Counted from the stretch's first letter, positions 51,805 through 61,140 are shown. The stretch is DNA of 64,000 nt from CBDAQV01 sp965199335 (GCA_965199335.1 CBDAQZ010000001.1:124001-188000); one strand, 5' to 3'. Program-made: numbers and translations. Notes: generated from the letters alone by a model not told the origin.

Positions 51805-52967
51805 GCCGCCAGCTTCTTCAGCTCGTCGACCAGATCGGTCCGCTCCCACGAGAAACCGCCATCGGGATCGGGCGCGCGGCCGAAATGGCCGTAGGCGGCG
51901 GTGCGGGCGTAGATCGGCTTGTTCAGGCCGAGATGCTCGCGAATGCCGCGTGGGCTGAGGTCCATCAGCTCCTGCAAGGTGCGCGCCAGCTTTTCCTCGT
52001 CGCAGCGGCCGGTGTCGTGCATGTTGATATAGACCGACAGCGGATGCGAAACGCCGATCGCATAGGAAACCTGGATCGTGCAGCGATCGGCCAGGTCGGC
52101 GGCGATGACGTTCTTGGCCAAATAGCGCGCGGCATAGGCGGCGGAGCGGTCGACCTTGGTCGGGTCCTTGCCCGAGAACGCGCCGCCACCGTGCGGGGCA
52201 GCCCCGCCATATGTGTCGACGATGATCTTGCGCCCGGTCAGGCCCGCGTCGCCGTCGGGGCCGCCGATGACGAAGCGGCCGGTCGGGTTGACGTAGAACT
52301 CGCTCTCCGGGCACATCCAGCCTTCCGGCAGGACGTTGAGGACGTGCGGGCGGACGATCTCGCGGATCTGCGAGGCTTCCATGCCTTCGATGTGTTGCGT
52401 CGAGACGACGATCGAGGTTGCGCGCACCGGCTTGCCGTTTTCGTAGGCAAGGCTGACCTGGCTCTTGGCATCGGGACCCAGCATGGGGGCGGCGCCGGAA
52501 TGGCGGGCTTCGGCCAGGCTGTGCAGGATGGAATGAGCATAGAAGATCGGAGCCGGCATCAGGTGCTCGGTCTCGCGGCAGGCGTAGCCGAACATGATAC
52601 CCTGGTCGCCCGCGCCCTCGTCCTTGTTGCCGCTGGAATCGACACCGACGGCGATATCGGCGGACTGGCGGTGGACCAGGACGTCGACCTTGGCGTTCTT
52701 CCAGTGGAAGCCTTCCTGCTCGTAGCCGATTTCCTTGACGGCGTGGCGGGCGACATCTTCCAGATGTGCGGGGGTGATCGAATCGGGGCCGCGAACCTCG
52801 CCCGCGATGATGATCTGGTTGGTCGTGGCGAGCGTCTCGCACGCGACACGCGCATAGGGATCGGCTGTCAGGTACAGATCGACGATGGCGTCGGAAATGC
52901 GGTCGCAAACCTTGTCCGGGTGACCTTCGGCTACCGATTCACTGGTAAAAACGTACTTTTTCATCAA
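51801..52967 (-). CDS. metK: S-adenosylmethionine synthase
   Basis: 388 aa. Forms SAM from methionine and ATP. FTSESVAEGHPDKVCDRISDA, GAGDQGIMFGYA, the P-loop-like GGGAFSGKDPTKVDRSAAY and DGGFSWE near the end are all intact. The 45-base upstream gap after the xre gene is too short for a SAM riboswitch. The stop overlaps the trmB start. Confidence 0.98.
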   Translation of the reverse strand: MMKKYVFTSESVAEGHPDKVCDRISDAIVDLYLTADPYARVACETLATTNQIIIAGEVRGPDSITPAHLEDVARHAVKEIGYEQEGFHWKNAKVDVLVHRQSADIAVGVDSSGNKDEGAGDQGIMFGYACRETEHLMPAPIFYAHSILHSLAEARHSGAAPMLGPDAKSQVSLAYENGKPVRATSIVVSTQHIEGMEASQIREIVRPHVLNVLPEGWMCPESEFYVNPTGRFVIGGPDGDAGLTGRKIIVDTYGGAAPHGGGAFSGKDPTKVDRSAAYAARYLAKNVIAADLADRCTIQVSYAIGVSHPLSVYINMHDTGRCDEEKLARTLQELMDLSPRGIREHLGLNKPIYARTAAYGHFGRAPDPDGGFSWERTDLVDELKKLAA

Positions 52968-53012
52968 GCCTCCACTAGCGGAAGACTCTTATGGCGGGGC
53001 AGCGATGCCGGG

Positions 53013-53468
53013 TCAATCGGTATCGTTAACGGGTTCCGCGGCGGCGATCGCCTTTATCATGTCGATGATGCGCTTGCGTACGACCGGGCTGCTGATGCGC
53101 GTATAGGCGCGAACCAGTTCCAGAGTTTCGCGGCGGTTCATCGGGTCGCCTTCGAACGGGTCCTGCTTGCGCTCGCCGAAGCCGCCCTTGGACGAGACGG
53201 CATCGGAGGCTATTTCCTCGAAGAAAAACGAAACCGGCACGCTCAAGGCGCGGCTGAAATCATGCAGGCGGCTTGCGCCGATGCGGTTCACGCCTTTTTC
53301 GTATTTCTGGATCTGCTGGAACGTCAGCCCGACTTCCTTTGCCAGCTTGTCCTGGCTAAGGCCCATGATCAAACGGCGCTGCTTCATGCGGGAACCGACA
53401 TGAACATCGATCGGGCTGGGTGCATCCATGCGCGGTCGTCCGCCGCGCTTCGGCGCTGTATTATTCAA
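53013..53468 (-). CDS. XRE-family helix-turn-helix regulator
   Basis: 151 aa. HTH_3 domain at about residues 22-80 (VGSRMKQRRLIMGLSQDKLA; EVGLTFQQIQKYEKGVNRI) with SRALSVPVSFFFEEI typical of the conserved alphaproteobacterial regulator found upstream of metK. The N terminus is basic (PKRGGRPRMDAP) and the C-terminal helix is polar. Targets are not visible. The gene lies 45 bases before metK and about 58 bases after lnt. Confidence 0.9.
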   Translation of the reverse strand: MNNTAPKRGGRPRMDAPSPIDVHVGSRMKQRRLIMGLSQDKLAKEVGLTFQQIQKYEKGVNRIGASRLHDFSRALSVPVSFFFEEIASDAVSSKGGFGERKQDPFEGDPMNRRETLELVRAYTRISSPVVRKRIIDMIKAIAAAEPVNDTD

Positions 53469-53526
53469 ATTATTCTCCCTGTATCAAACATACTTATGCA
53501 TGCAGGAAACACGAATGCAAGTGGAA

Positions 53527-55164
53527 TTACCCAACTTCCCGTTGTAGAAGCCGAGACGAAAATATCAAGGTCGAGATCACCATTGCCAGGAACAGGACGT
53601 CTCCAAATCGTGCATAAAAGGGGGCGCTGCCAATGGCTTCGGGAAGTTGTGTGTCCATAATCCCCTGTACCCCGATAGGCAAAGAACCCAGAACGCGCCC
53701 ATAAGGGTCCACCGCACCCGAAATACCCGTATTCGCCGCTCTCAGCAGCGGCATACCCTGTTCCACCGCCCGCGCCCTGGCCATGGCGAAATGCTGATAG
53801 GGTCCCGAACTGTTGCCGAACCACCCGTCATTGGTGACCTGCAGCAGCCATCCGGGCCGGTTCTTCTCATCCACGGCCCGTTCGGAAAAGATCGCTTCGT
53901 AGCAGATCAGGGGACTGAACGACGGCAGGCCGGGGACATCCAGGGTGACGGGGCCATGGCCGAAGGAAAGGTCCGTACCGCCGACCGCCAGCGCATCCAG
54001 TGGCAGGACATTGCGGAAAGGCATGTACTCGCCGAACGGGGCGAGATGCGTCTTGTCGTAGTGGCCGAGCCGCCTGCCATGGGCATCTACGATTTCAAGG
54101 CTGTTGTAATAGCTCCATTTGCCATTGGCGAAGTCCCGGCGCAACACGCCGGTCATCACCAGGCCGTTTGCAGGCGCGACCGCGCCGATGGCGATGGGGA
54201 TGGAAGGCGACAGGTCGAGCGGGTAGGGAACAGCCGTTTCCGGCCAGACGAAATAGGAGGGGGCAGGCCCTTGGGCGCGTTGCTGCGACAACCGGACAAG
54301 GGTGGTGAAATGCTTCTGCGACAGCTCGGGCGACCATTTCTCGCCCTGCGGAATGTTCGGCTGCACCAGGCGCACGACCGCACCGGGCACGACCGGGCTG
54401 GGTCCATGCGGAACGCGCCAGACGCCCCAGAGCGCCAGTGCGACCAGCACCGACAGTCCCGCGCCGTTCCATGCCAGCGCAGTTTTCGGCAGGTAGTGAC
54501 GCGACCCCATCAGGGACGGCAGGCAGGCCACGGCAACGGTGATGAAGCCAAGGCCGTAAGCGCCCAGGAAACTATAGCTTTGCAGCAGCGGCAACCACGC
54601 GATCCAGGTATGGCCTGTCAGGTTCCAGGGAAAGCCGGTCAGAAAATGGCCGCGGACCCACTCGCCGATCATGATCCAGGCGGCGAACATCAGGATGCGG
54701 CGGATGCCGGTCAGCCTCATGCGCCACCAGATCATCGCGGCAAATCCCGGGATAAACCCAAGCAGGATGGGCAGGATGGTGCTGGCGAACGGCACCGCCC
54801 ACCACCAATGGGCGATGTCGGTGAACATCGACACGCTGATCCAGTAGAAGCCGATGGCGAACTGGCCGAACCCGAAGGCCCAGCCGATCAGGCAGGCCTT
54901 GCGATGGGTCTGCGCGCCGTTCAACTGCCATAGCAGCATGGGATAGACGACCCATAACACCGGCGCGGCATAAAGGGGCGGAAAGGCCAGGGCGGACAGG
55001 ACGCCCAGCAGGCCGGCCAGCAGAAGCCGGCGCCAGCCCTGCAGGCCGGCTACGCCATCGGCCAGCGATTCAAACAGAGGCTTCGCTGATCTCCGAAGGC
55101 CGACCGGGGGATTTGCGCGCGCGGACGCGCTTGATGCGCCGGTGATCGGCATCGATGACTTCAA
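53527..55164 (-). CDS. lnt: Apolipoprotein N-acyltransferase
   Basis: Up to 545 aa. Inner-membrane enzyme adding the third acyl chain to lipoproteins. About seven membrane helices, then the nitrilase-like domain with E (VWPETAVPYP), K (YDKTHLAPFGEYMPF) and C (PLICYEAIF). The first in-frame ATG (55164) lies 95 bases inside corC, and the ~33 residues it would add look like read-through of corC in another phase. The family-like sequence begins near GWRRLLLAGLLG, so the real start may be a non-standard codon such as CTG at 55065 or 55044. Confidence 0.92.
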   Translation of the reverse strand: MKSSMPITGASSASARANPPVGLRRSAKPLFESLADGVAGLQGWRRLLLAGLLGVLSALAFPPLYAAPVLWVVYPMLLWQLNGAQTHRKACLIGWAFGFGQFAIGFYWISVSMFTDIAHWWWAVPFASTILPILLGFIPGFAAMIWWRMRLTGIRRILMFAAWIMIGEWVRGHFLTGFPWNLTGHTWIAWLPLLQSYSFLGAYGLGFITVAVACLPSLMGSRHYLPKTALAWNGAGLSVLVALALWGVWRVPHGPSPVVPGAVVRLVQPNIPQGEKWSPELSQKHFTTLVRLSQQRAQGPAPSYFVWPETAVPYPLDLSPSIPIAIGAVAPANGLVMTGVLRRDFANGKWSYYNSLEIVDAHGRRLGHYDKTHLAPFGEYMPFRNVLPLDALAVGGTDLSFGHGPVTLDVPGLPSFSPLICYEAIFSERAVDEKNRPGWLLQVTNDGWFGNSSGPYQHFAMARARAVEQGMPLLRAANTGISGAVDPYGRVLGSLPIGVQGIMDTQLPEAIGSAPFYARFGDVLFLAMVISTLIFSSRLLQREVG

Positions 55165-55981
55165 ACTCTGCTCCGGATTCGTGGTGGACGATCTCTCCCA
55201 GTACGGGGATATGCCCGGCCAGCGACCAGATCAAGCCTCCCACGGTATCGGAGGCCTCGCGGTCCTCTTCCGTCAGGATATCGCCGAAATGCTTCTCGAA
55301 GTCCTCGATCGGCATGCGGGCATCCATGACCAGAACGCCATCGCCCTCGACCACGGCTCCGGGGAAGGATTCGCGGTCGTGTTCATCCTCGATCTCGCCG
55401 ACGATTTCCTCGATCAGGTCCTCGATCGTGATCAGCCCGTCGATGCCGCCGAACTCATCGACGACCAGGGCGATATGCGTGCGGTTGCGCCGCATCTCAA
55501 GAAGAAGATCGACGGTCCGCATCGACGGCGCGACGATCGGCATCGGCCGCACGATCTTCAGCAGGTCGAAGGGCCCCGCATCGACCAGCGCCGCCGACAG
55601 CAGGTCGCGGATATGGAAGACACCGACGACATCGTCCAGCGTCTCGCGGTAAACGGGAAGGCGGCTGTGGGTATTGTTGATGACTAGCTTCAGCAGGTCG
55701 GGCAGGGCGGTATCGACCTCGATGGCCATGATCTCGGCGCGCGGAACCATCACATCGTCGACGGTCAGGTCGCGGAAAGCCTCGACGTTCGATATCAGCC
55801 GACGCTCATGCGCCGCGATATCCTGGGGCAGCGCGTCATCGAAATTGGACGTTTCGACCGCGTGATCGGTATTGGCAACCGGTCCTTTCCACAGGGAAAG
55901 GATACGTTCGAACAAAGGCTCCGAATGGTCCTTAAGCGAAACAGCCCCGGCACCCCGGGGCGAAGGAGGGTCGTCGTTCAT
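55070..55981 (-). CDS. CorC/HlyC-type CBS-domain protein
   Basis: 303 aa, no membrane helices. Two CBS domains (DVMVPRAEIMAIEVD onwards, about 75-200: NTHSRLPVYRETLDDVVGVFHIRDLL; HIALVVDEFGGIDGLITIEDLIEEIVGEI) and a C-terminal CorC_HlyC transporter-associated domain (LVMDARMPIEDFEKHFG; DTVGGLIWSLAGHIP). Members are linked to Mg/Co efflux or membrane protein function; the soluble form sits in the conserved ybeZ-ybeY-corC-lnt cluster. Confidence 0.93.
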   Translation of the reverse strand: MNDDPPSPRGAGAVSLKDHSEPLFERILSLWKGPVANTDHAVETSNFDDALPQDIAAHERRLISNVEAFRDLTVDDVMVPRAEIMAIEVDTALPDLLKLVINNTHSRLPVYRETLDDVVGVFHIRDLLSAALVDAGPFDLLKIVRPMPIVAPSMRTVDLLLEMRRNRTHIALVVDEFGGIDGLITIEDLIEEIVGEIEDEHDRESFPGAVVEGDGVLVMDARMPIEDFEKHFGDILTEEDREASDTVGGLIWSLAGHIPVLGEIVHHESGAEFEVIDADHRRIKRVRARKSPGRPSEISEASV

Positions 55982-55987
55982 AGTCTC

Positions 55988-56497
55988 TCAGTCAGCATCC
56001 GTAGTTATCATATAAGGGTTCGCCACGCCGATTTCATCAAGAATCTTGATTTCCATCGCTTCCATCAATTCGGCATCCCTGTCGGCCTCGTGGTCGTGGC
56101 CCAGCAGGTGCAGTACGCCGTGGACGATCAGGTGCTGGGTATGCGCCGCCACGCTCTTGCCGGTTTCGGCGGCCTCGCGCAGGATCGTCTGCAGCCCAAG
56201 CACCACATCGCCCAGCAGGATCGTCGTTCCCATGGGCGGCGGCGCGTCGGCGTGCAGCAGGGGGAAGGAAAGCACGTTGGTTGGCTTGTCCTTGCCGCGG
56301 TATTGCCCGTTCAATTGCCGCATGCGGTCGTCATCGGCGAAGGTGACGCCGATCTCGACGGTTCCGGGAATGCCGATATAGGCCGGCGCGGCATGCACGA
56401 TCGCATGCTGAACGGCGATATCTGCAAGCTCTTCCAGGCCGGGCAGCGTGGATGTCCACATTGGGTCGGCGATGTCCACAATCAGGGAAAGTGTCAC
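55988..56497 (-). CDS. ybeY: Endoribonuclease / rRNA maturation factor YbeY
   Basis: 169 aa. Zinc-dependent RNase for 16S rRNA 3' maturation and ribosome quality control. The zinc motif HGVLHLLGHDH (H-x3-H-x5-H) near residue 133 is intact, with NVLSFPLLH and GDVVLGLQTI upstream. It overlaps the phoH (ybeZ) stop by 4 bases, matching the functional pairing of these two proteins. Confidence 0.95.
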   Translation of the reverse strand: MTLSLIVDIADPMWTSTLPGLEELADIAVQHAIVHAAPAYIGIPGTVEIGVTFADDDRMRQLNGQYRGKDKPTNVLSFPLLHADAPPPMGTTILLGDVVLGLQTILREAAETGKSVAAHTQHLIVHGVLHLLGHDHEADRDAELMEAMEIKILDEIGVANPYMITTDAD

Positions 56498-57489
56498 GTC
56501 GACCGCTGCTCCCGCTCGTTCTGTTCGCGGTGTCTGCGCTCGTAGGCCTGCACGATACGCATCACCAGCGGATGACGCACCACGTCGGTGTCGCAGAACT
56601 GCATGATGCCGACGCCGTCGGTGCCGTCCAGAATGTCCAGCGCGTCGCTCAGGCCCGACATCTGGCCATAGGGTAGGTCGATCTGGGTCAGGTCGCCGGT
56701 GACGACCATGCGGCTGTTCTCGCCCAGGCGGGTCAGAACCATCTTCATCTGTACCGGCGTCGTGTTCTGCGCCTCGTCCAGCAATACGAAGGCGTTCGAC
56801 AGGGTGCGGCCGCGCATGAAGGCCAGCGGCGCGACCTCGATCAGGCCCTGGGTCATTCGTTTCTCGACGATCTCGCCCGGCATCAGGTCGGCCAGCGCGT
56901 CGAAGATAGGGCGCAGATAGGGATCGACCTTCTCGCGCAGGTCGCCTGGCAGGAAGCCCAGCCGTTCACCGGCCTCGACCGCGGGACGCGACAGGATCAG
57001 GCGCTCGATCTGGCCGGATTGCATCATGGCCACGGCCTGCGCCACGGCAAGGAAGGTCTTGCCCGTGCCTGCCGGTCCCAGTGCGAAGACCAGGTTGTTT
57101 TCTTCCATCAGCTTGAGGTACTCGGCCTGAGCCGGGGTGCGCGGGGCGATGGAACGGCGCTTGGTCTTCAGTTTCAGGTCGTGGACGACATTGCCGTGAG
57201 CGTGGTCGCGGTGTTCGCGCGCCATGCGGACGGCGGCGTCGACGTCGCCGCTGCTGACAGGCAGGCTGTCCTGCAAACGGTTCCAGAGCGAGATAAGGGC
57301 CATTTCGGCGGCGGTAGCCTCGCGCTGGGGGCCGGAAATCGTAAGTACGTTCCCGCGCGAAGCGACATGGACGCCAAGCTGGTGCTCGATACGGTTCAGG
57401 TTCGTGTCATGCTCGCCGTACAGCAACGGGATCAGCCTGTTGTCGGAAAAGCTGAGCTCGACCTTGTGGGGTGTCGGTTTCGCGTCCAA
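56494..57489 (-). CDS. ybeZ: PhoH-family ATPase with N-terminal KH-like domain (YbeZ)
   Basis: 331 aa. N-terminal KH/R3H-like region (LLYGEHDTNLNRIEHQLGVHV, about 18-38), then the PhoH ATPase with GPAGTGKTFLA (about 137-147), LSRPAVEAGERLGFLPGD and VLLDEAQNTTP. YbeZ works with YbeY in rRNA processing. It sits in the canonical miaB-ybeZ-ybeY-corC-lnt order and is the second PhoH protein of the window (compare 871-1638). Confidence 0.95.
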   Translation of the reverse strand: MDAKPTPHKVELSFSDNRLIPLLYGEHDTNLNRIEHQLGVHVASRGNVLTISGPQREATAAEMALISLWNRLQDSLPVSSGDVDAAVRMAREHRDHAHGNVVHDLKLKTKRRSIAPRTPAQAEYLKLMEENNLVFALGPAGTGKTFLAVAQAVAMMQSGQIERLILSRPAVEAGERLGFLPGDLREKVDPYLRPIFDALADLMPGEIVEKRMTQGLIEVAPLAFMRGRTLSNAFVLLDEAQNTTPVQMKMVLTRLGENSRMVVTGDLTQIDLPYGQMSGLSDALDILDGTDGVGIMQFCDTDVVRHPLVMRIVQAYERRHREQNEREQRST

Positions 57490-57492
57490 CCG

Positions 57493-58872
57493 CTAGGCCC
57501 CGGTCACTTGCGCATGGTCTCCGGTAAGGCTGACCATAAAGCCTTCAGTGATCTTCACAGGCACAGTATGCCCTAAAAGCTGTTCGGATAGGTTAACGTG
57601 GACCGCCTGCATCCACGGGGTGCGGCCATGCAACTGGCCGGGACGGGCCCTGCGATCCATCAGCACGGGAATTTCCCGGCCGACGAAGCTTTTGTTGAAG
57701 GCAAGCTGCTGTCCCAGGAGCAGGTTCTGCAGCGCCTGCAGGCGGGTGTCCTTCACCGTTTCCGGCACCGGGCCCATCTGGCGTGCCGCGGGCGTGCCGG
57801 GGCGGGGGCTATATTTGAAGGAATAGGATGAAGCAAAGCCGATATCGCGTACCAGCTGCAACGTTTCCTCGAACTCGGCATCGGTTTCGCCGGGGTAGCC
57901 GACGATGAAATCGGAGCTCAGCGCGATGTCAGGGCGGGCTGCGCGCAAACGGTCGATGATGCGGCGGTACTCGTCAGCCGTGTGCTTGCGGTTCATGATT
58001 TCCAGGATGCGATCCGAACCGCTCTGCACCGGCAAATGCAGAAAGGGCATCAGCTGTTCGCAGGTTCCGTGCAGCGCGATCAGCTCGTCGTCCATGTCGC
58101 GCGGGTGGGAGGTCATGTAGCGCAGGCGCTCGACGCCCTCGATGTCCGCCAGCGCGCGCAACAATCCGGCCAAGTTGCAGGTTTCCCCATCCTGACCTTC
58201 GCCGTGATAGGCGTTGACGTTCTGTCCCAGCAGCGTGATTTCGCGCGCCCCGGTCGCCACCAGCGCCTTCGCCTCGGCGATGACCGCAGCAACGGGGCGG
58301 GAAAATTCGGCGCCGCGTGTGTAAGGCACGACACAGAAGCTGCAGAACTTGTCACAGCCTTCCTGCACCGACAGGAAGGCTGTGTAGCCCTGGCCCGAGG
58401 TGTAGGCGGGCAGGGAGTCGAACTTGGAGTCGGGCGGGAACTCGGTGTTGATGATTCGTGCCGTGCCGCTTCTGGCGCTCAGCTCCGCCACCATCTCGGG
58501 CAGGCGATGATAGGATTGCGGGCCGAAGACCATGTCGACGAGCTTGGAGCGCGCCATGATCTCGGCGCCCTCCGCCTGGGCGACGCAGCCAGCGACGGCC
58601 ACCATCATGCGCCCGCCCTCTTCCTGCCGCGCCTGCTTGTGCGGCTTCAGACGGCCAAGATCGGAATAGACCTTCTCCGTTGCCTTCTCGCGGATGTGGC
58701 AGGTGTTCAGGATCGCCAGGTCTGCGCCTTCCGGTGTTTCCACGCTCTCGAAACCCAACGGCGCAAGAACGTCTGCCATCCGTTTGGAATCGTATACGTT
58801 CATCTGGCAGCCATACGTCTTGATGTATAGCTTGCGGGGCATCGTAGCGGGCAGATCCGAATCAAGCGGCAT
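57493..58872 (-). CDS. miaB: tRNA-2-methylthio-N6-dimethylallyladenosine synthase
   Basis: 459 aa from the ATG at 58872; 58842 (PRKLYIKTYGCQMN) is equally plausible. Radical SAM methylthiotransferase for A37 of tRNAs. The first cluster cysteines are C22 (TYGCQMN), C58 (LNTCHIR) and C96 (AGCVAQ); the radical SAM motif CDKFCSFC (173-180) is intact, and a TRAM domain ends the protein. It needs two Fe-S clusters, so it depends on the suf system in this window. It overlaps the olsA stop by 11 bases. Confidence 0.95.
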   Translation of the reverse strand: MPLDSDLPATMPRKLYIKTYGCQMNVYDSKRMADVLAPLGFESVETPEGADLAILNTCHIREKATEKVYSDLGRLKPHKQARQEEGGRMMVAVAGCVAQAEGAEIMARSKLVDMVFGPQSYHRLPEMVAELSARSGTARIINTEFPPDSKFDSLPAYTSGQGYTAFLSVQEGCDKFCSFCVVPYTRGAEFSRPVAAVIAEAKALVATGAREITLLGQNVNAYHGEGQDGETCNLAGLLRALADIEGVERLRYMTSHPRDMDDELIALHGTCEQLMPFLHLPVQSGSDRILEIMNRKHTADEYRRIIDRLRAARPDIALSSDFIVGYPGETDAEFEETLQLVRDIGFASSYSFKYSPRPGTPAARQMGPVPETVKDTRLQALQNLLLGQQLAFNKSFVGREIPVLMDRRARPGQLHGRTPWMQAVHVNLSEQLLGHTVPVKITEGFMVSLTGDHAQVTGA

Positions 58873-59746
58873 CGGAAACGATCTCTGAGTCCAGCTTCGC
58901 CGAAGGGCGGCGCGACAGCAGCGAACGGCGGCGTCTTTTATCGTAATTGCCGCAAACCGCCTCGGAAACCCCATCGGACACGGCACGCCAGCAATGCTCG
59001 GCGACGGCCTTGCGTGAGCCCAGCTGCGCCACGGTGACGGGATCGTGGAAATGCACGGCAACGGTGATCCGGCCAAGCGCCAGGAGCCGCCATAGATGGG
59101 GGACCAGCGGCATGTCGCCGTACCAGGAATAGATCGGCCGCAGGAAGCGCCCGGTCGGCATGCCGTCGAGAGCGACGCAGGTGATGGAAACCGGTTGCAC
59201 GGTCAGCGGCTGTTCCTTGCCGTCCCTGTCCAGGGTACGTAGATCGGTGACGCTGAACAGGGCGGTCTTGAACGGCAGGGTACGGTTGCCGTCGGACGAG
59301 GTTCCTTCGGGAAACAGGATCAGGTTGTCATGCTTGCCCAGGCGGCTGCGGATATCCTCGCTGTGCGCGGCCGCATGCGTCGGTTTGCGGTCGATGAAGA
59401 TGGTGCGCTGCAGCTTGGCCAGCATGCCGAAAAAGGGCCATGAGGCGATTTCCGCCTTGGCGATGAAACTGCCGGTCAGAATCGAACCCAGCACCGGAAT
59501 ATCGAGATACGAAGAGTGGTTGGCGACATACAATGTCGGCCGGGTCTTGCTCCGCTTGCCGGTGATGACGACCTGGATGCCCAGAATGCGCATGCAAAAA
59601 TGATGATAGCGCCGGGGAAAGCTGTTCATCAGTGGCATGTGGAAGGCCAGCGCCAGCGCCTGTACGGCACAGGCCGGCAGAGTGATCGCTATATAGAGCA
59701 GTACGCGCGGCAAGGCGCGTAGGGATGAACCTAGTTCGTTGTCCAT
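58862..59746 (-). CDS. olsA: Lysophospholipid acyltransferase, probable lyso-ornithine lipid acyltransferase OlsA
   Basis: 294 aa. PlsC-type acyltransferase with an N-terminal membrane helix (VLLYIAITLPACAVQALAL), catalytic NHSSYLDI (H-x4-D; about residue 77) and FPEGTSSDG. Adjacent upstream is the olsB-like gene, so the pair should make ornithine lipid: OlsB adds a 3-hydroxyacyl group to ornithine, OlsA the second chain. A role in phosphatidic acid synthesis is the alternative. The C terminus is basic (KRRRRSLLSRR). Confidence 0.82.
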   Translation of the reverse strand: MDNELGSSLRALPRVLLYIAITLPACAVQALALAFHMPLMNSFPRRYHHFCMRILGIQVVITGKRSKTRPTLYVANHSSYLDIPVLGSILTGSFIAKAEIASWPFFGMLAKLQRTIFIDRKPTHAAAHSEDIRSRLGKHDNLILFPEGTSSDGNRTLPFKTALFSVTDLRTLDRDGKEQPLTVQPVSITCVALDGMPTGRFLRPIYSWYGDMPLVPHLWRLLALGRITVAVHFHDPVTVAQLGSRKAVAEHCWRAVSDGVSEAVCGNYDKRRRRSLLSRRPSAKLDSEIVSDAA

Positions 59747-59758
59747 GGGCTTGCGGCT

Positions 59759-60616
59759 TCAGCTTTCCAGGACGTGCGCGTAAGGCGGCGCGCGCACCGT
59801 AAGCTCGTAATGACGGGCATATTTCTTGGCAATCAGGTCGCTTTTGACGATGACGCAGACGTCGGTCGAACCCCATTGCCGATCGACCACGGCGCCGTCG
59901 CCGACAAAGCCGCCGACACGCAAATAACCCTTTACGAGAGGCGGCAGTTCGCCGAGCGCCTGCTTGATGTCGATGTCCTGGGGCTCGATCAGCCGCATGT
60001 CGACATAGCGCGACGGCAGAGCGACGGTGCGCAACGCCGGAGGCGCGAGATGGAAGTAATAGAGGTAGGACAGCATCAGGCGCAGCTTGTCCGGATCGGT
60101 GCCGGGCAGGCTGGCGCAACCGAACATCAGCTGAATCTGGTGGTGGTTGATGTAATCGGCAATTCCGCGCCACAGCAGGAACATCGTATTTGCGTTGCGG
60201 TAAGGTTCGTCGATGCACGACCGGCCCAGTTCCAGGATCTCGCCGGGATAGTCGATCAGCGCATCGATATTGTATTCGGCCGCGGAATAGAACGAACCAT
60301 GCTGGTCGGCCATGCTGCGCCGTATCAGACGATAAGTGCCGACAACGTTCTGGCCTGCGGGCTTGGCGTGGTCGATGACAAGCAGATGGTCGCAGAACGG
60401 GTCCATCGAATCAAAATCGCGCTTGGTACGCTTCATGGCCAACGATGGCTGGGCCGACATTTCGTCATAAAAAACGCGATACCGCAGAGCCTGTGCGGCT
60501 TCTATATCGGCATCGTTGCGAGCCAGACGTACTTCCAGATCCCCGAAACGTTGCCGGGGAGGGGAACCGTCGCTGGAGTCGCCGGCGGCAACGGTAAGCT
60601 TACGTGCAGCGGTCAT
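59759..60616 (-). CDS. olsB: L-ornithine N(alpha)-acyltransferase OlsB-like
   Basis: 285 aa. GNAT-like acyltransferase of the OlsB/hemolysin family: ALRYRVFYDEM, FDSMDPFCDHLLVID, GTYRLIRR, LELGRSCIDEPYRN, LMFGCASLPGTDP and VKGYLRVGG. Transfers a 3-hydroxyacyl chain from acyl carrier protein to ornithine, giving phosphorus-free membrane lipids used under phosphate limitation. It lies 12 bases before olsA. Confidence 0.88.
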   Translation of the reverse strand: MTAARKLTVAAGDSSDGSPPRQRFGDLEVRLARNDADIEAAQALRYRVFYDEMSAQPSLAMKRTKRDFDSMDPFCDHLLVIDHAKPAGQNVVGTYRLIRRSMADQHGSFYSAAEYNIDALIDYPGEILELGRSCIDEPYRNANTMFLLWRGIADYINHHQIQLMFGCASLPGTDPDKLRLMLSYLYYFHLAPPALRTVALPSRYVDMRLIEPQDIDIKQALGELPPLVKGYLRVGGFVGDGAVVDRQWGSTDVCVIVKSDLIAKKYARHYELTVRAPPYAHVLES

Positions 60617-60651
60617 GAGGCAATTTGGGATGACACCAGGGCATTATCCGA

Positions 60652-60684
60652 CGCGGTAGTGATTTTCACGATCATAATACCGCG
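60652..60684. promoter_or_regulatory. Inverted repeat upstream of olsB
   Basis: CGCGGTA (60652-60658) and TACCGCG (60678-60684) face each other across 19 bases, between the mucR stop and the olsB start. It could be an operator or the mucR terminator stem; there is no T-run. Confidence 0.3.
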
Positions 60685-60708
60685 CCGAACATGCGTGCGC
60701 TAGAAAAA

Positions 60709-61140
60709 TTACTCTTCGCGACCGCGCGTGCCCAAGCCGATTTGCTTGGCAAGCTTGCTGCGCTGCTTGGCGTAATTGGGCGCGACCATCGGGTAATCCG
60801 AAGGCAGGCTCCAGCGTTCGCGATATTCCTCGGGGGTGAGGTTGTATGAGGTCTTCAGGTGACGCTTGAGCATTTTCAGTTTCTTGCCATCTTCTAGACA
60901 GATGATGAAATCGGGTGTCACCGACTTCTTGATCGAAACAGCCGGCTGCGGCTTTTCGGGGACAACCGCAACCGGCGTTCCCGTCGATACATGCGCCAGA
61001 GTCTTGTAGACCTGCTCTATAAGACTAGAGAGATCCGACAAAGCCACTGTATTATTTGACACATGGGCAGATACGATATCTGTCGTTAAGGATAAAAGAT
61101 CTTGCCCGGCCGCGTCATTTTCCATCGAACTGTACTCCAC
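60709..61140 (-). CDS. MucR/Ros-family transcriptional regulator
   Basis: 143 aa. The C-terminal MucR domain has CLEDGKKLKMLKRHL, then LTPEEYRERW and DYPMVAPNYAKQRSKLAKQ. In Brucella MucR, from memory, zinc is held by Cys, Asp, His and a final His; here C81, D84 and H94 are present but the fourth position is Ser98 (KTSYN). MucR proteins bind AT-rich DNA and repress envelope and virulence-type genes. The 177-base upstream region (61141-61317) is strongly AT-rich, which would suit autoregulation. Confidence 0.9.
   Translation of the reverse strand: MEYSSMENDAAGQDLLSLTTDIVSAHVSNNTVALSDLSSLIEQVYKTLAHVSTGTPVAVVPEKPQPAVSIKKSVTPDFIICLEDGKKLKMLKRHLKTSYNLTPEEYRERWSLPSDYPMVAPNYAKQRSKLAKQIGLGTRGREE

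Noticed and set aside
52968..53012. SAM riboswitch before metK
   Set aside because: The gap to the upstream xre gene is only about 45 bases and holds no suitable stems.
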